Shown here: positions 34,374 to 42,638 of the stretch, piece by piece
Layout of the letters: every line of letters begins with the position of its first letter
Numbering within the stretch: the first letter of the stretch is position 1
Assembly (NCBI RefSeq): GCF_000813325.1
Contig: NZ_BBQE01000002.1
Strand: one strand, 5' to 3'
Length of the DNA: 64,000 nt
DNA from: Sulfurospirillum cavolei
GTDB lineage: Bacteria > Campylobacterota > Campylobacteria > Campylobacterales > Sulfurospirillaceae
Made by a program: the position numbers and the translations under genes
The notes under the pieces: generated by a model
Database searches by the model: none
What the model saw: only the letters and a program-made list of their open reading frames with translations
Told to the model about the DNA's origin: nothing

Positions 34374-37310
34374 ATGCTTGAAAATATTGCACAAATGCTT
34401 TGCTCCAAAGAGAAGTTATTGACCGAAATTTATTTTGATCTTCAGCTCTTTTTTGAGGAAAAATACGGCAAAAATACGATTGTCTTTATGGAAATCGGCT
34501 CTTTTTTCGAAACCTACGAAGTCAACAACGAAACACATCAAATCGGCAAAGCCAAAGAGGTGAGCGAGCTTCTCAACATCCAACTCACACGTAAAAACAA
34601 ATCCATTTTAGAAAACTCCGTGCAAAATCCTCTGCTTGCGGGCATTCCCGCCGTCTCGCTCGATCGCTATTTGAGCCGTTTGGTGCAGGCGAAAAAATAC
34701 ACGATCGTCTTAGTACGCCAAAAAGGCGAGCCGCCTCACGTCAAACGCTACATCTCCAATATCATTAGCCCCGGAACCAATTTCGATTACGTCATCGAAT
34801 CGAGCGAAAACTATCTCGTCTCCTTGCTGATCGACTGCAACCATCACATTTATTCCGTCGGCTACAGCGCCATCGACGTCAGTACGGGCAAAACCGTTAT
34901 CAACGAAGTTCACGGCACCAGAGAAGATAAAACTTACGCGCTCGATGAAATTTTCAACCTTTTACAAACCTACAAAACATCCGAAATCGTCCTCACGTTC
35001 AATACCGAAAGCATCGATAAAGAGTGGGTGCAAAACTACCTTGAAATCACGCCGAGCGTCTCGCACAGCTTCAACACAGAACGCCTTAAAGTCGCCTACC
35101 AAAACGAACTGTTCGGGCGCATTTACGCGATTCGCTCTTTGCTCTCTCCCATCGAATACCTCGACATCGAACGCTATCCTTACGCCAGCGAATCCTTGGC
35201 GATTTTGTGCGATTTCATCATCGAGCACGACGCCGGCATTATCGAAAAGATGAGCCGACCGATCCTCCTTGGCAACAGCCGTTACCTCTACATCGGCAAT
35301 AACGCGCTCGAACAACTGGGGATCATTTCGCGTAATCCTTCCGAAATGACCCTCTTGAACCTCATCGACCAAACCTCCACCGCCATCGGCAAACGGCTTT
35401 TAAAAGAACGCCTTTTAAACCCTATTTGCGATCTTAAAACGCTTCAAGAGCGTTTCGATCTGAGCGCGCAACTGATGAATGATTATAAAAAATTTGAAAT
35501 TGCGCTCAAACAAGTGTACGATTTGGAGCGCATTTTAAGACGCATCGCGCTCAAAAAGCTGCACCCTTTGGAGCTCGATTACCTCGCCACGTCGCTCGAA
35601 TCGCTTTTGAGCATTTAGCGCGAAGCGGAACTGAAACAAATGGCGATTCCCAAAAATCTTTTTGACGAAAGCGAAGCCCTGCTTTGCATGCTTCAAAAAA
35701 CGTTCGTGTTGGACGTGTGCGCGAAATTTCGCAAAGACCAGATCAACGAAAACCTTTTTCAAAGCGGCATCTTTCCGCAAATCGATAAAATCGAACACGC
35801 TAAAAGCGAGCGTATGAAGGCACTCGAACGCATTGCCGAACATATCGAAAGCTTTTTCGACGAGAGCCAACGCACGACGCTCAGCATCGAATGGTTAGAA
35901 AGCGAGGGGCATTATATTTCGATCAGCAAAAACCGTTTTGCCCTCATCGAAGACAAACTGATGCAAAGTTTTATCACGATAGGCGAGCAACACTATTTTT
36001 TCAAAGATTTTACGTTTCGCCGACTGAAAAACAGCGTCAAGATCTCCGCCTCTTTGATCGAAGAAATCTCCCACGAAATCACGCTGAACAACGTTCACAT
36101 GATCGCCTTGGTTAAACAACGCTATGATGAAATACTCGAAAAGATCGAGACCCATTACGCCTTAAGTTTGGAGCATCTCATCTCCTTTGTCGGAACCCTC
36201 GACGTTGCGCTCAGTAACGCCAAATGCGCCGTTTTATACAACTACGTGCGTCCCGAAGTATTGCCGATGCAAGAGAAAAACCGCTTTATCGAAGTCGTGG
36301 GGCTTCGCCATCCGTTGATCGAATCGCGCGAAGAAAACGGCATCTACATTCCCAACGATCTTTTTCTAGGCTCGATCACCCCTTCGATCACGCACGATCA
36401 CGTCACGATCGAAGCATGTTCGGGCGATACGGTTCAGGGCATTTTGCTTTACGGGATCAATTCTAGCGGTAAATCATCCTTGATGAAGAGTTTAGGCATT
36501 GCCGTCATTATGGCGCAATCGGGCTTTTTCGTTCCTTGCGCTTCGATGCGTTTTAACGTTTTTGATAAGATTTTTACGCGCATCATGAGCCACGACAATC
36601 TCTATAAAGGGCTTTCGACGTTTACGGTGGAGATGTTGGAGCTCAAAAATATTTTCAATCGCGCCACGCCCTACTCGCTCGTTTTGGGTGATGAAATCAG
36701 TCACGGAACCGAAACCGAATCGGCCCTCGCCATCGTGGCAAGCAGCATTCAAAAAATGCACGTTCTAGGCTCCGCGTTCGTATTTGCCACGCATTTGCAT
36801 CAACTCACCCGACTGACGATCATCGGTGCGCTTAAAAACGTGATCGCCCTGCATTTAGGCGTGAGCTACGACGAAGAGCACGATACGCTTCTGTACAACC
36901 GCAAGTTGGAAATCGGTAGCGGTAGCTCGCTCTACGGTTTGGAATTTGCCAAATCGCTTCATATGGACGCCGATTTTATTAAAACCGCTTACGAAATTCG
37001 CAACCGATTGGCAAACGAATTGGGCGAAGTCGAACTGTTAAAACAGAAAAAACGTAGCAAATACAATAAAAACCTCTATCTGGCAAAATGCGCACTCTGC
37101 GACGAGTATGTCGAAGAGGTACACCACATCAAAGCTCAAGAGAGTGCGGATGAGCATGGCAACATCGAGCATTTTCACCAAAATCACCGCTACAACCTCA
37201 TTCCGCTCTGCGCCAAACATCATAAAATGGTGCATGAGGGCAAAATCGTTATCGAAGGTTTCGTGATGAGCAGCGAGGGATTAAAACTCCACTACAAAGA
37301 GAAGACGTAA
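34374..37310 (+). pseudogene. MutS7-type mismatch repair protein with C-terminal HNH domain, interrupted by one in-frame amber codon
   Basis: One reading frame of 978 codons broken only by TAG at 35616-35618 (codon 415). The first part has the mismatch-recognition domain with the Phe-X-Glu motif (IGSFFETY, near residue 40), the connector and core domains. After the TAG the clamp region follows, then the ATPase: Walker A LLYGINSSGKSSLMKS (about residue 690) and Walker B YSLVLGDEISHG. Finally an HNH nuclease (CALCDEYVEEVHHI...NLIPLCAKHHKMVH, about 903-960). This fusion is MutS7, also known from octocoral mitochondria and some Epsilonproteobacteria. Both halves are well preserved, so the break is recent, suppressed, or an error; CAG to TAG is the simplest change. 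Confidence 0.85.
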
Positions 37311-37331
37311 GAAGCGGCAAGCACTTCTTAC
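37307..37331. terminator. Hairpin between convergent MutS7 and chemoreceptor genes
   Basis: GTAAGAAG (37307-37314) pairs with CTTCTTAC (37324-37331) around a 9-base loop, overlapping the MutS7 stop and a perfect TTACATGTAA at 37328-37337. It may act as a bidirectional terminator; no long T-tract follows. Confidence 0.45.
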
Positions 37332-37341
37332 ATGTAAAAAC

Positions 37342-38952
37342 TTACGCGGTTTTAAACTCGGCAAGCGTCGCGCTGAGATTCTCGGATAAGCGCGCTAAAT
37401 GTTCTGCTGCCGAAGCGATTTCCTCGACGCTTCTGGCATTGGAGCTTGAAAGAGCGTTAATGGTTTCGATTTTTTGAATAATCACGCTTTGAATACGCTC
37501 GACGTTTTGTTTGGACTTCACGACCACGCGATCGGTCGCTTCCACGCTTTGCCCCAAAAGCGATACCGCATCTACCGTTTGCGTGCTCACGTTGTTGGAG
37601 TAGGTACTGAGCGTTCCGATGCGCTCGGCATTATGGTTCATCTGACCGCTAATGTCGCCGATAGCTTGAACGATAACGTTAATCGTCGCATTGGTTTCGA
37701 TCAAACTTTTTTGCGTACGTTCGGCCAGTTTTCGAACTTCATCGGCTACGACGGCAAAACCGCGTCCGTGCTCACCCGCACGTGCGGCTTCGATCGCGGC
37801 ATTGAGGGCTAGAAGGTTGGTTTGGTCGGCAATATCGCCGATGACGTCCAAGACGCTTTTGACTTGTCCGGCGTCTTGAGAGAGTTGATTGAGTCGATCG
37901 TTGATCTGCATTTCGGCCTGAACCGTTTGCTCTAAATGACCTAACGTTTCTTGCAATACGGACTGTGCTTTCAAAAGACTGTTTTGTGCCGTCGTCGTTA
38001 CGTTTTTCACGGTCTGAACGTCGTCGTTGGTTTCAACGATTTCCCTTGCCACTTTTTGCGCTTCAAAAACCGCCTCTTTAAGAGCACTCGCCTCTTCTTC
38101 CGCACGTTTACCGATCTGCAAACTCGTGCTGGAGAGCTCCTCGGCAACCGAAGCATTTTCAAGAGCGTTCGTTTTCGCGTTGTTAATCGCGGTGTTAATG
38201 TCTGAAAGAAGTTCGTTTTGCATCTGCGCAATATCGTTCATCTCGTCTTGATTGCCGCTATCGATGCGCGAAACGAGCGATTTGTTCGTACGAATGAACC
38301 CGATACCCTCTTTGGTTTTTTCGATCGATTGATTGATCGAGCGGATAATAAAAAAACAAAGTCCCAACGCAAAGAGCGAAACGGCAACCAACGTGACTTC
38401 CGAGAAAATTTTCGTACTGTCCAAACGTTCAAAATTGACTTGACGAACCCCCTCTTTCAGACTGTTCGCATCTTTACTAATACCTTCAAATAAAACGGCA
38501 GACTCTTTGGTTAAGCGCGTTAGCATCGTATACTCTTCAGCGTGTTCTTGGCTAAAATGCGGATCGTTGACTTGCGTGCCGTATTTTTTAAGGATTCCCA
38601 AACGCGGAGCATTTAAAGCATACCATTTTTGAATATCCGCTTCGAGTTTAATCAATGCTTCTTTATTATGAACCGATAGCAAAATCGTTTTAAGGTACGA
38701 AAGGCTCTCTAAAAGTTCTTTATAATTGCTCTCCAAACTCTTCAATTGTTCTTCTTTTCCCAACAGTTGAAAGCCGCGTAATTCCATCATACAGGTTGCA
38801 AGCGACGTTTCGGCGTTAGCGAGTGTCGAAAGGCGAATTGCCGTCATTTTTCCGTCGTTGTTAGACTTAATAATTTGATAACCTAAAATAATAAATTCTA
38901 CGGTCAGAACAACCAGCAAGACCACCAATTTGCTTCGAATCGTCGCAAACAT
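37342..38952 (-). CDS. Methyl-accepting chemotaxis protein, second copy of a paralogous pair
   Basis: A 536-residue chemoreceptor with the same layout as the receptor at 23610-25220: TM1 (about residues 8-27), a helical-bundle periplasmic domain with CMMELRGFQLLG, TM2 (about 187-207), and the signalling domain containing DVIGDIADQTNLLALNAAIEAARAGEHGRGFAVVAD and ending AEFKTA. The periplasmic domains differ by many substitutions while the tips are identical, so the two probably sense related but different ligands. Codon use here matches the rest of the window. CTCC/GGAG ribosome-binding sequence precedes the ATG. Confidence 0.93.
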   Translation of the reverse strand: MFATIRSKLVVLLVVLTVEFIILGYQIIKSNNDGKMTAIRLSTLANAETSLATCMMELRGFQLLGKEEQLKSLESNYKELLESLSYLKTILLSVHNKEALIKLEADIQKWYALNAPRLGILKKYGTQVNDPHFSQEHAEEYTMLTRLTKESAVLFEGISKDANSLKEGVRQVNFERLDSTKIFSEVTLVAVSLFALGLCFFIIRSINQSIEKTKEGIGFIRTNKSLVSRIDSGNQDEMNDIAQMQNELLSDINTAINNAKTNALENASVAEELSSTSLQIGKRAEEEASALKEAVFEAQKVAREIVETNDDVQTVKNVTTTAQNSLLKAQSVLQETLGHLEQTVQAEMQINDRLNQLSQDAGQVKSVLDVIGDIADQTNLLALNAAIEAARAGEHGRGFAVVADEVRKLAERTQKSLIETNATINVIVQAIGDISGQMNHNAERIGTLSTYSNNVSTQTVDAVSLLGQSVEATDRVVVKSKQNVERIQSVIIQKIETINALSSSNARSVEEIASAAEHLARLSENLSATLAEFKTA

Positions 38953-39079
38953 CTTTTCTCCTTAGCCCGATAAAATGAGCAATCTTATAATCATAATACT
39001 TAAAATCTGCTTGTTAAAGGCTCTATGCCATGGGGATTTTGCTAATTTAATGCGTTCTATTTTGAAAGAAATAACCAAC

Positions 39080-39110
39080 AACGAGATACGCAAAAAAATG
39101 CGATCTCGTT
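39080..39110 (-). terminator. Hairpin after the DJ-1 family gene
   Basis: AACGAGAT...CGC and GCG...ATCTCGTT form an 11-bp stem with one bulged A and an A/T-only loop, 15 bases after the stop on the minus strand. No clear T-tract follows. Confidence 0.4.
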
Positions 39111-39125
39111 GCCCTGAAGGTAACG

Positions 39126-39677
39126 CTATGCGAGCAATAACGCTTCGCGAAGTTCGTCTACAACTCTTTTTGAACACAACTTCTCCACCAGCGTAAGCGC
39201 AAATACCATAGCGGTAGAGGGACCTTGAGAGGTCGTAACGTTCATACTCTGAACAACTTTTTCCGTCGCATCGTACCCTTTTTGAGGAATGCGGGAGTGA
39301 AAATCGGGATAACATGTAAAGCGTTCTTTTAAAACGCCCGCGGTATAAAGTGCATACGGAGCGGCGCATATGGCGGCAATCTCTTTGCCTTGCGCGTCAA
39401 ACGCTTGAAGCCAATGCTGAACGGTTGCGTCGGCGGCTAAGTTGGTAGCCCCCGGAAGGCCGCCTGGCAAAACGATCATATCGAAATATTCGGGATTTTG
39501 TTCGCTTAAAAAAGCATCCGCAACCACGCTAATCGCGTGCGCACCTTTGACATGTAAGCTTGCGTGCAATGAGACCGTTACGACGTTAACGTCGGCTCTA
39601 CGTAAAATATCGACGAGGGTAACGGCTTCTATTTCTTCGAAACCTTCAGCTAAGGGAATTAAAACATTTTTGCGCAT
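39126..39677 (-). CDS. DJ-1/PfpI (ThiJ) family protein
   Basis: A 183-residue class I glutamine amidotransferase-like protein. The N-terminal KNVLIPLAEGFEEIEAVTLVDILRRA carries the conserved Glu, and the nucleophile-elbow Cys is in AAICAAPYALYTAG (near residue 105). Members act as glyoxalase, deglycase or stress chaperones; the exact role cannot be read here. C. jejuni has a homologue (Cj0899c) close to the HIT-pheS-serA block, and in this window the gene is also within about 8 kb of that block. A TAACATGTAA and a TGACATGTAA variant lie inside the gene. Confidence 0.9.
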   Translation of the reverse strand: MRKNVLIPLAEGFEEIEAVTLVDILRRADVNVVTVSLHASLHVKGAHAISVVADAFLSEQNPEYFDMIVLPGGLPGATNLAADATVQHWLQAFDAQGKEIAAICAAPYALYTAGVLKERFTCYPDFHSRIPQKGYDATEKVVQSMNVTTSQGPSTAMVFALTLVEKLCSKRVVDELREALLLA

Positions 39678-39760
39678 CTTTTTCTCCTAATGGTCTTGGG
39701 AAAAATTATAGCACGAAAAAGAGGAGGCATAACGCCGATGACGCTATGCCGATGGAGAAG

Positions 39761-40324
39761 TTATTTGACTTTTTCTAAGTATTCGCCGCGTACGGTGTCA
39801 ACTTTGATGACATCGCCTTCAACGACGTGGAAAGGCACTTGAACAACCGCACCACTCTCAAGTGTTGCCGGTTTTTTACCGCCTTGTGTATCACCTTTGA
39901 AGTTTGGTGGTGTTTCTACGATTTTGAGTTCAACAAATTGCGGAGCTTCAACGCTGATTGGTTTACCATTATGGTAAAGCATATCGACATTCATACCATC
40001 AATGATCCAGTCTGATGCTTCACCAACTTGATCGTGTGTTAACGCGATTTGCTCGTATGTAACGCTGTCCATAAACTGTAAAAATTCGCCATCGTCGTAT
40101 AAAAATTGCATAATTTTATCTTCCAAGTGAGGCGTTTCGCATTTATCGCCCGCATGAAACGTTTTTTCAATCACTTTGCCGTCTAAAAACGATTTAATTT
40201 TACAACGAACGAACGCCGCGCCTTTGCCCGGCTTGACGTGTTGGTACTCCACGATTTTGTAAGGAACACCGTTAAGTTCGATCTTCAATCCTTTTTTTAA
40301 GTCGCCCATAGAGATAGAGGCCAT
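39761..40324 (-). CDS. efp: Elongation factor P
   Basis: A 187-residue translation factor that rescues ribosomes stalled at polyproline. The three domains are recognisable: KOW-like (HVKPGKGAAFVRCK), the central OB and the C-terminal OB ending GEYLEKVK. Lys34 in the loop PGKG is the residue that is lysylated by EpmA in many bacteria. A Shine-Dalgarno AGGAG lies just before the ATG (plus-strand CTCCT at 40330-40334). The 220 bases upstream are very AT-rich and include the divergent HTH gene start. Confidence 0.97.
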   Translation of the reverse strand: MASISMGDLKKGLKIELNGVPYKIVEYQHVKPGKGAAFVRCKIKSFLDGKVIEKTFHAGDKCETPHLEDKIMQFLYDDGEFLQFMDSVTYEQIALTHDQVGEASDWIIDGMNVDMLYHNGKPISVEAPQFVELKIVETPPNFKGDTQGGKKPATLESGAVVQVPFHVVEGDVIKVDTVRGEYLEKVK

Positions 40325-40544
40325 ACATTCTCCTAATTTTTAGTTTTTGCCATTATAGCGAAAAAAAGCACGACTACAAAATCGTTATTTTTTATACATT
40401 ATATTGTATATAAATTTCTTTTTTATGTATTTTTTATTTGTTTTAAAGAATTAAATATCTATTATTTTGATTAAATAATAAATTAAATAGTATGTTTTAT
40501 ATATTTTAATGAATATTTAATACGTTAATTTGTATTATAATAAG

Positions 40545-40793
40545 ATGAAAACAAGCGATATCATCAATCTTTTGCACAATGCCGTCGAAGCCGAAAATAT
40601 GGGGAAGAAAATTTCTCAGAAAAAAATGGCGGAAACGTGCGGCATTTCCATGCGCACCTATCAGGAGTGGAGACTCGGAAGTAGCGCGCCTCTTGGGATT
40701 CCCGTCGTATTTAATATGCTCGGGATGCTAAAAGATGAAGATATTATTAGACTGGTTCGGAAAATTAACGACGGGCAAAAAGGAACGGTATGA
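40545..40793 (+). CDS. Small HTH protein
   Basis: An 82-residue protein with a central XRE-like helix-turn-helix: QKKMAETCGISMRTYQEWRLGS (about residues 22-43). The remainder is helical (VFNMLGMLKDEDIIRLVRKIND). I take the ATG at 40545 (MKTSDIINLL); a TTG at 40530 would add five residues. TATAAT at 40536-40541 is almost on top of the start, so the mRNA may be nearly leaderless or the true promoter lies further upstream in the AT-rich block 40380-40530. It overlaps the next small gene by 4 bases (ATGA). The target is unknown. Confidence 0.6.
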   Translation: MKTSDIINLLHNAVEAENMGKKISQKKMAETCGISMRTYQEWRLGSSAPLGIPVVFNMLGMLKDEDIIRLVRKINDGQKGTV

Positions 40794-40957
40794 CAAACTT
40801 GACGGTCAGCGAGAAAGTGGCTCTTGAAGAAGTATTTGAATGTTTACGCGATACGCGTTGCCGTAAAATCGGACTCATGAATAAACGACTGTTCGTCTAT
40901 CGCCTTTTGCGCCTGATTGCCTCGACACGAAAAAGAGTCTTACATGTAAAACGCTAA
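40790..40957 (+). CDS. 55-residue basic protein after the HTH gene
   Basis: A short ORF starting MTNLTVSEKVALEEVFECL, then a strongly basic second half (CRKIGLMNKRLFVYRLLRLIASTRKR) and ending LHVKR. I do not recognise it. The ATGA overlap with the HTH gene and the uninterrupted frame argue for translation. Its last codons are made from a TTACATGTAA palindrome that forms one arm of the hairpin downstream. It could be a partner or cofactor of the HTH protein (inference). Confidence 0.5.
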   Translation: MTNLTVSEKVALEEVFECLRDTRCRKIGLMNKRLFVYRLLRLIASTRKRVLHVKR

Positions 40958-40977
40958 AAAACCGTTTTACATGTAAG
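40939..40977. terminator. Hairpin of two TTACATGTAA units between convergent genes
   Basis: CTTACATGTAAAACG (40939-40953) and CGTTTTACATGTAAG (40963-40977) are perfect 15-base reverse complements with a 9-base A-rich loop. It lies between the small basic protein gene and the end of the RND gene (stop at 40980), so it probably ends transcription in both directions. Confidence 0.6.
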
Positions 40978-40979
40978 CA

Positions 40980-42638
40980 TTAAAGAGAATTCGTATTATC
41001 CAACAAAACCGGAACGACGATCAACGAAGCGACGACCGCCGCAATCGTTCCGAAAATCAACGCAACGCCCAATCCTCCGAAAATCGGATCCGCCGCCAGC
41101 AACGTACTCGCCAAAATAATCGCCGCCGCCGTGAGCATGATCGGTTTAGCACGCGTAGCACTTGCATGGGCGATTGCCTCTTTTTTCGCCATACCGTGCG
41201 CGATCATCGCTTTCGAAAAATCGATCAACAGCAATGCGTTACGCGAACTAATCCCCATCAGTGAGATGAAACCTATCAACGACGTCGCCGTTAAAAAGAA
41301 CGTCCCGTGCGAAAAGAGATCCATAATCCAATGCCCAACGATCACGCCGATAATGGAAAGAAAACTCCCTAAAAGTACAATTCCAGAAAGCGCAAAGCTT
41401 TTATAATACACGACCATCAGCAAAAAGATTAAAACCAATGCCGCGATAAACGCACCGCCTAAATCGCGAAACGTATCCATCGTTACCTTCATTTCCCCGT
41501 CCCACACCAGATCGTAAACCTCGCCGCTTTGCTTGTCCTTAAGCCGCAAATCGAACAAGTGCGTACCGCTAATGTCGTAATGCGCTTGAAAATGCTCTTT
41601 GATCGCGCTTCGCGCTTGTAAAAGCGGATAGACTTGCGACACCAAATCCGCTTCCGCGACGATACTGACCATTTTTTGAAGATTTTTCGACAAAATCGTC
41701 GGCGTCGAGAGCACTTCTTCAACGCGAACGACTTCGCTTAAAGGCACGCTCAAACCCTCATCGTTGATCAGTACCAAAGAGGCGAGTTTGGCGCTTAACG
41801 CCTCTTTGCTCATCTTCTCTAAGCTTTTGGACGCATCGCTAAAAACAAGAAAAAGCGGAATTTGCGTCGGAGAATCGGCACGATTTTTATACGTCACGTT
41901 CATACCTTCAAAGCCCAAATAAAGCAAACGATGAATCCGCTCGATACTCAGTTTCGCGCGTGCGGCTTTGTCGTGGTCGATTTGAAGCGAGAGTTTAGGG
42001 TAAATATCGTCATGCATAATATCCACGTCTTTAAGATCGCTCGTCTTCGCCAAAATCGTCTTAATCTCTTCGGCAAGCGCGCTTAAACGCTCGGTATTTT
42101 CGCCGTAAAGCTCAACGACGATCGCCGCTTGCGTCGGAGGACCTGCGGGTTGTTCGACCATCTTAATCGACGTTTGCGCCACCAAAGGCTCACATGTACG
42201 TTGAATCGCGCCGCGTAAACGATGCACCATCATGTAAGACTTCTCCTCTCTTTGGTGCGTATCGGTCAAATTGACCACGATCTCGCTGACATGTTCTCCG
42301 TTTTTAAAGCTCGATCCTTTGACAAGACCGGCATAATCCAACGGCGAGCCCATGCCGTTAAAAACTTCGATATCCGTAATCTCTTTTTCCTTTTGCAAAA
42401 TCGAAACGATGCATTGATTGACGTTTTGCGTCTGCACGTACGAACTCCCGTTGGGTAAATCGACGTAGATTGAAAAGGTATTGGTACTTTTTCCCGGCAG
42501 CATTTTTGCCAAAACGATTTTACTCGGGAACATCAACACCGAGAGGATAAACGCCAATAACGTCAACACCAGCACCAAACGTTTTTTTCGAGGCACTAGC
42601 AAGATACCGTAAACAAACTGCTCAAAGCGTCGCATCAT
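40980..42638 (-). CDS. RND efflux transporter, C-terminal half (TM7-12) as a separate ORF
   Basis: A 552-residue ORF equal to the second half of an RND permease: TM7 (RLVLVLTLLAFILSVLMF), the periplasmic PC1/PC2 porter loop (about residues 45-370) and TM8-12. TM10 reads MGISSRNALLLIDF, with Arg-Asn where AcrB has the proton-relay Lys-Asn. It starts MMRRFEQFVYGILLVP and overlaps the N-terminal half by 17 bases in another frame. AAGGGG lies 6 bases before the first ATG, so independent, coupled translation is possible. Deleting one base in the overlap would instead give one protein of about 1080 residues. Confidence 0.85.
   Translation of the reverse strand: MMRRFEQFVYGILLVPRKKRLVLVLTLLAFILSVLMFPSKIVLAKMLPGKSTNTFSIYVDLPNGSSYVQTQNVNQCIVSILQKEKEITDIEVFNGMGSPLDYAGLVKGSSFKNGEHVSEIVVNLTDTHQREEKSYMMVHRLRGAIQRTCEPLVAQTSIKMVEQPAGPPTQAAIVVELYGENTERLSALAEEIKTILAKTSDLKDVDIMHDDIYPKLSLQIDHDKAARAKLSIERIHRLLYLGFEGMNVTYKNRADSPTQIPLFLVFSDASKSLEKMSKEALSAKLASLVLINDEGLSVPLSEVVRVEEVLSTPTILSKNLQKMVSIVAEADLVSQVYPLLQARSAIKEHFQAHYDISGTHLFDLRLKDKQSGEVYDLVWDGEMKVTMDTFRDLGGAFIAALVLIFLLMVVYYKSFALSGIVLLGSFLSIIGVIVGHWIMDLFSHGTFFLTATSLIGFISLMGISSRNALLLIDFSKAMIAHGMAKKEAIAHASATRAKPIMLTAAAIILASTLLAADPIFGGLGVALIFGTIAAVVASLIVVPVLLDNTNSL

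Noticed and set aside
35616..35618. Genome-wide UAG recoding as an explanation for the amber codon in MutS7
   Set aside because: TAG ends other normal-length genes in the window (for example rodA at 3683-3685 and the exported protein at 4357-4359), so it is an ordinary stop here.
34374..37310. HNH domain as an inserted homing endonuclease or intein
   Set aside because: It is a C-terminal fusion after a complete ATPase domain, as in known MutS7 proteins, not an insertion within a conserved motif.
38962..39369. 135-codon minus-strand frame overlapping the DJ-1 gene
   Set aside because: It is Arg- and Ser-rich in the pattern of a shadow frame, and the DJ-1 frame is clearly the real gene.
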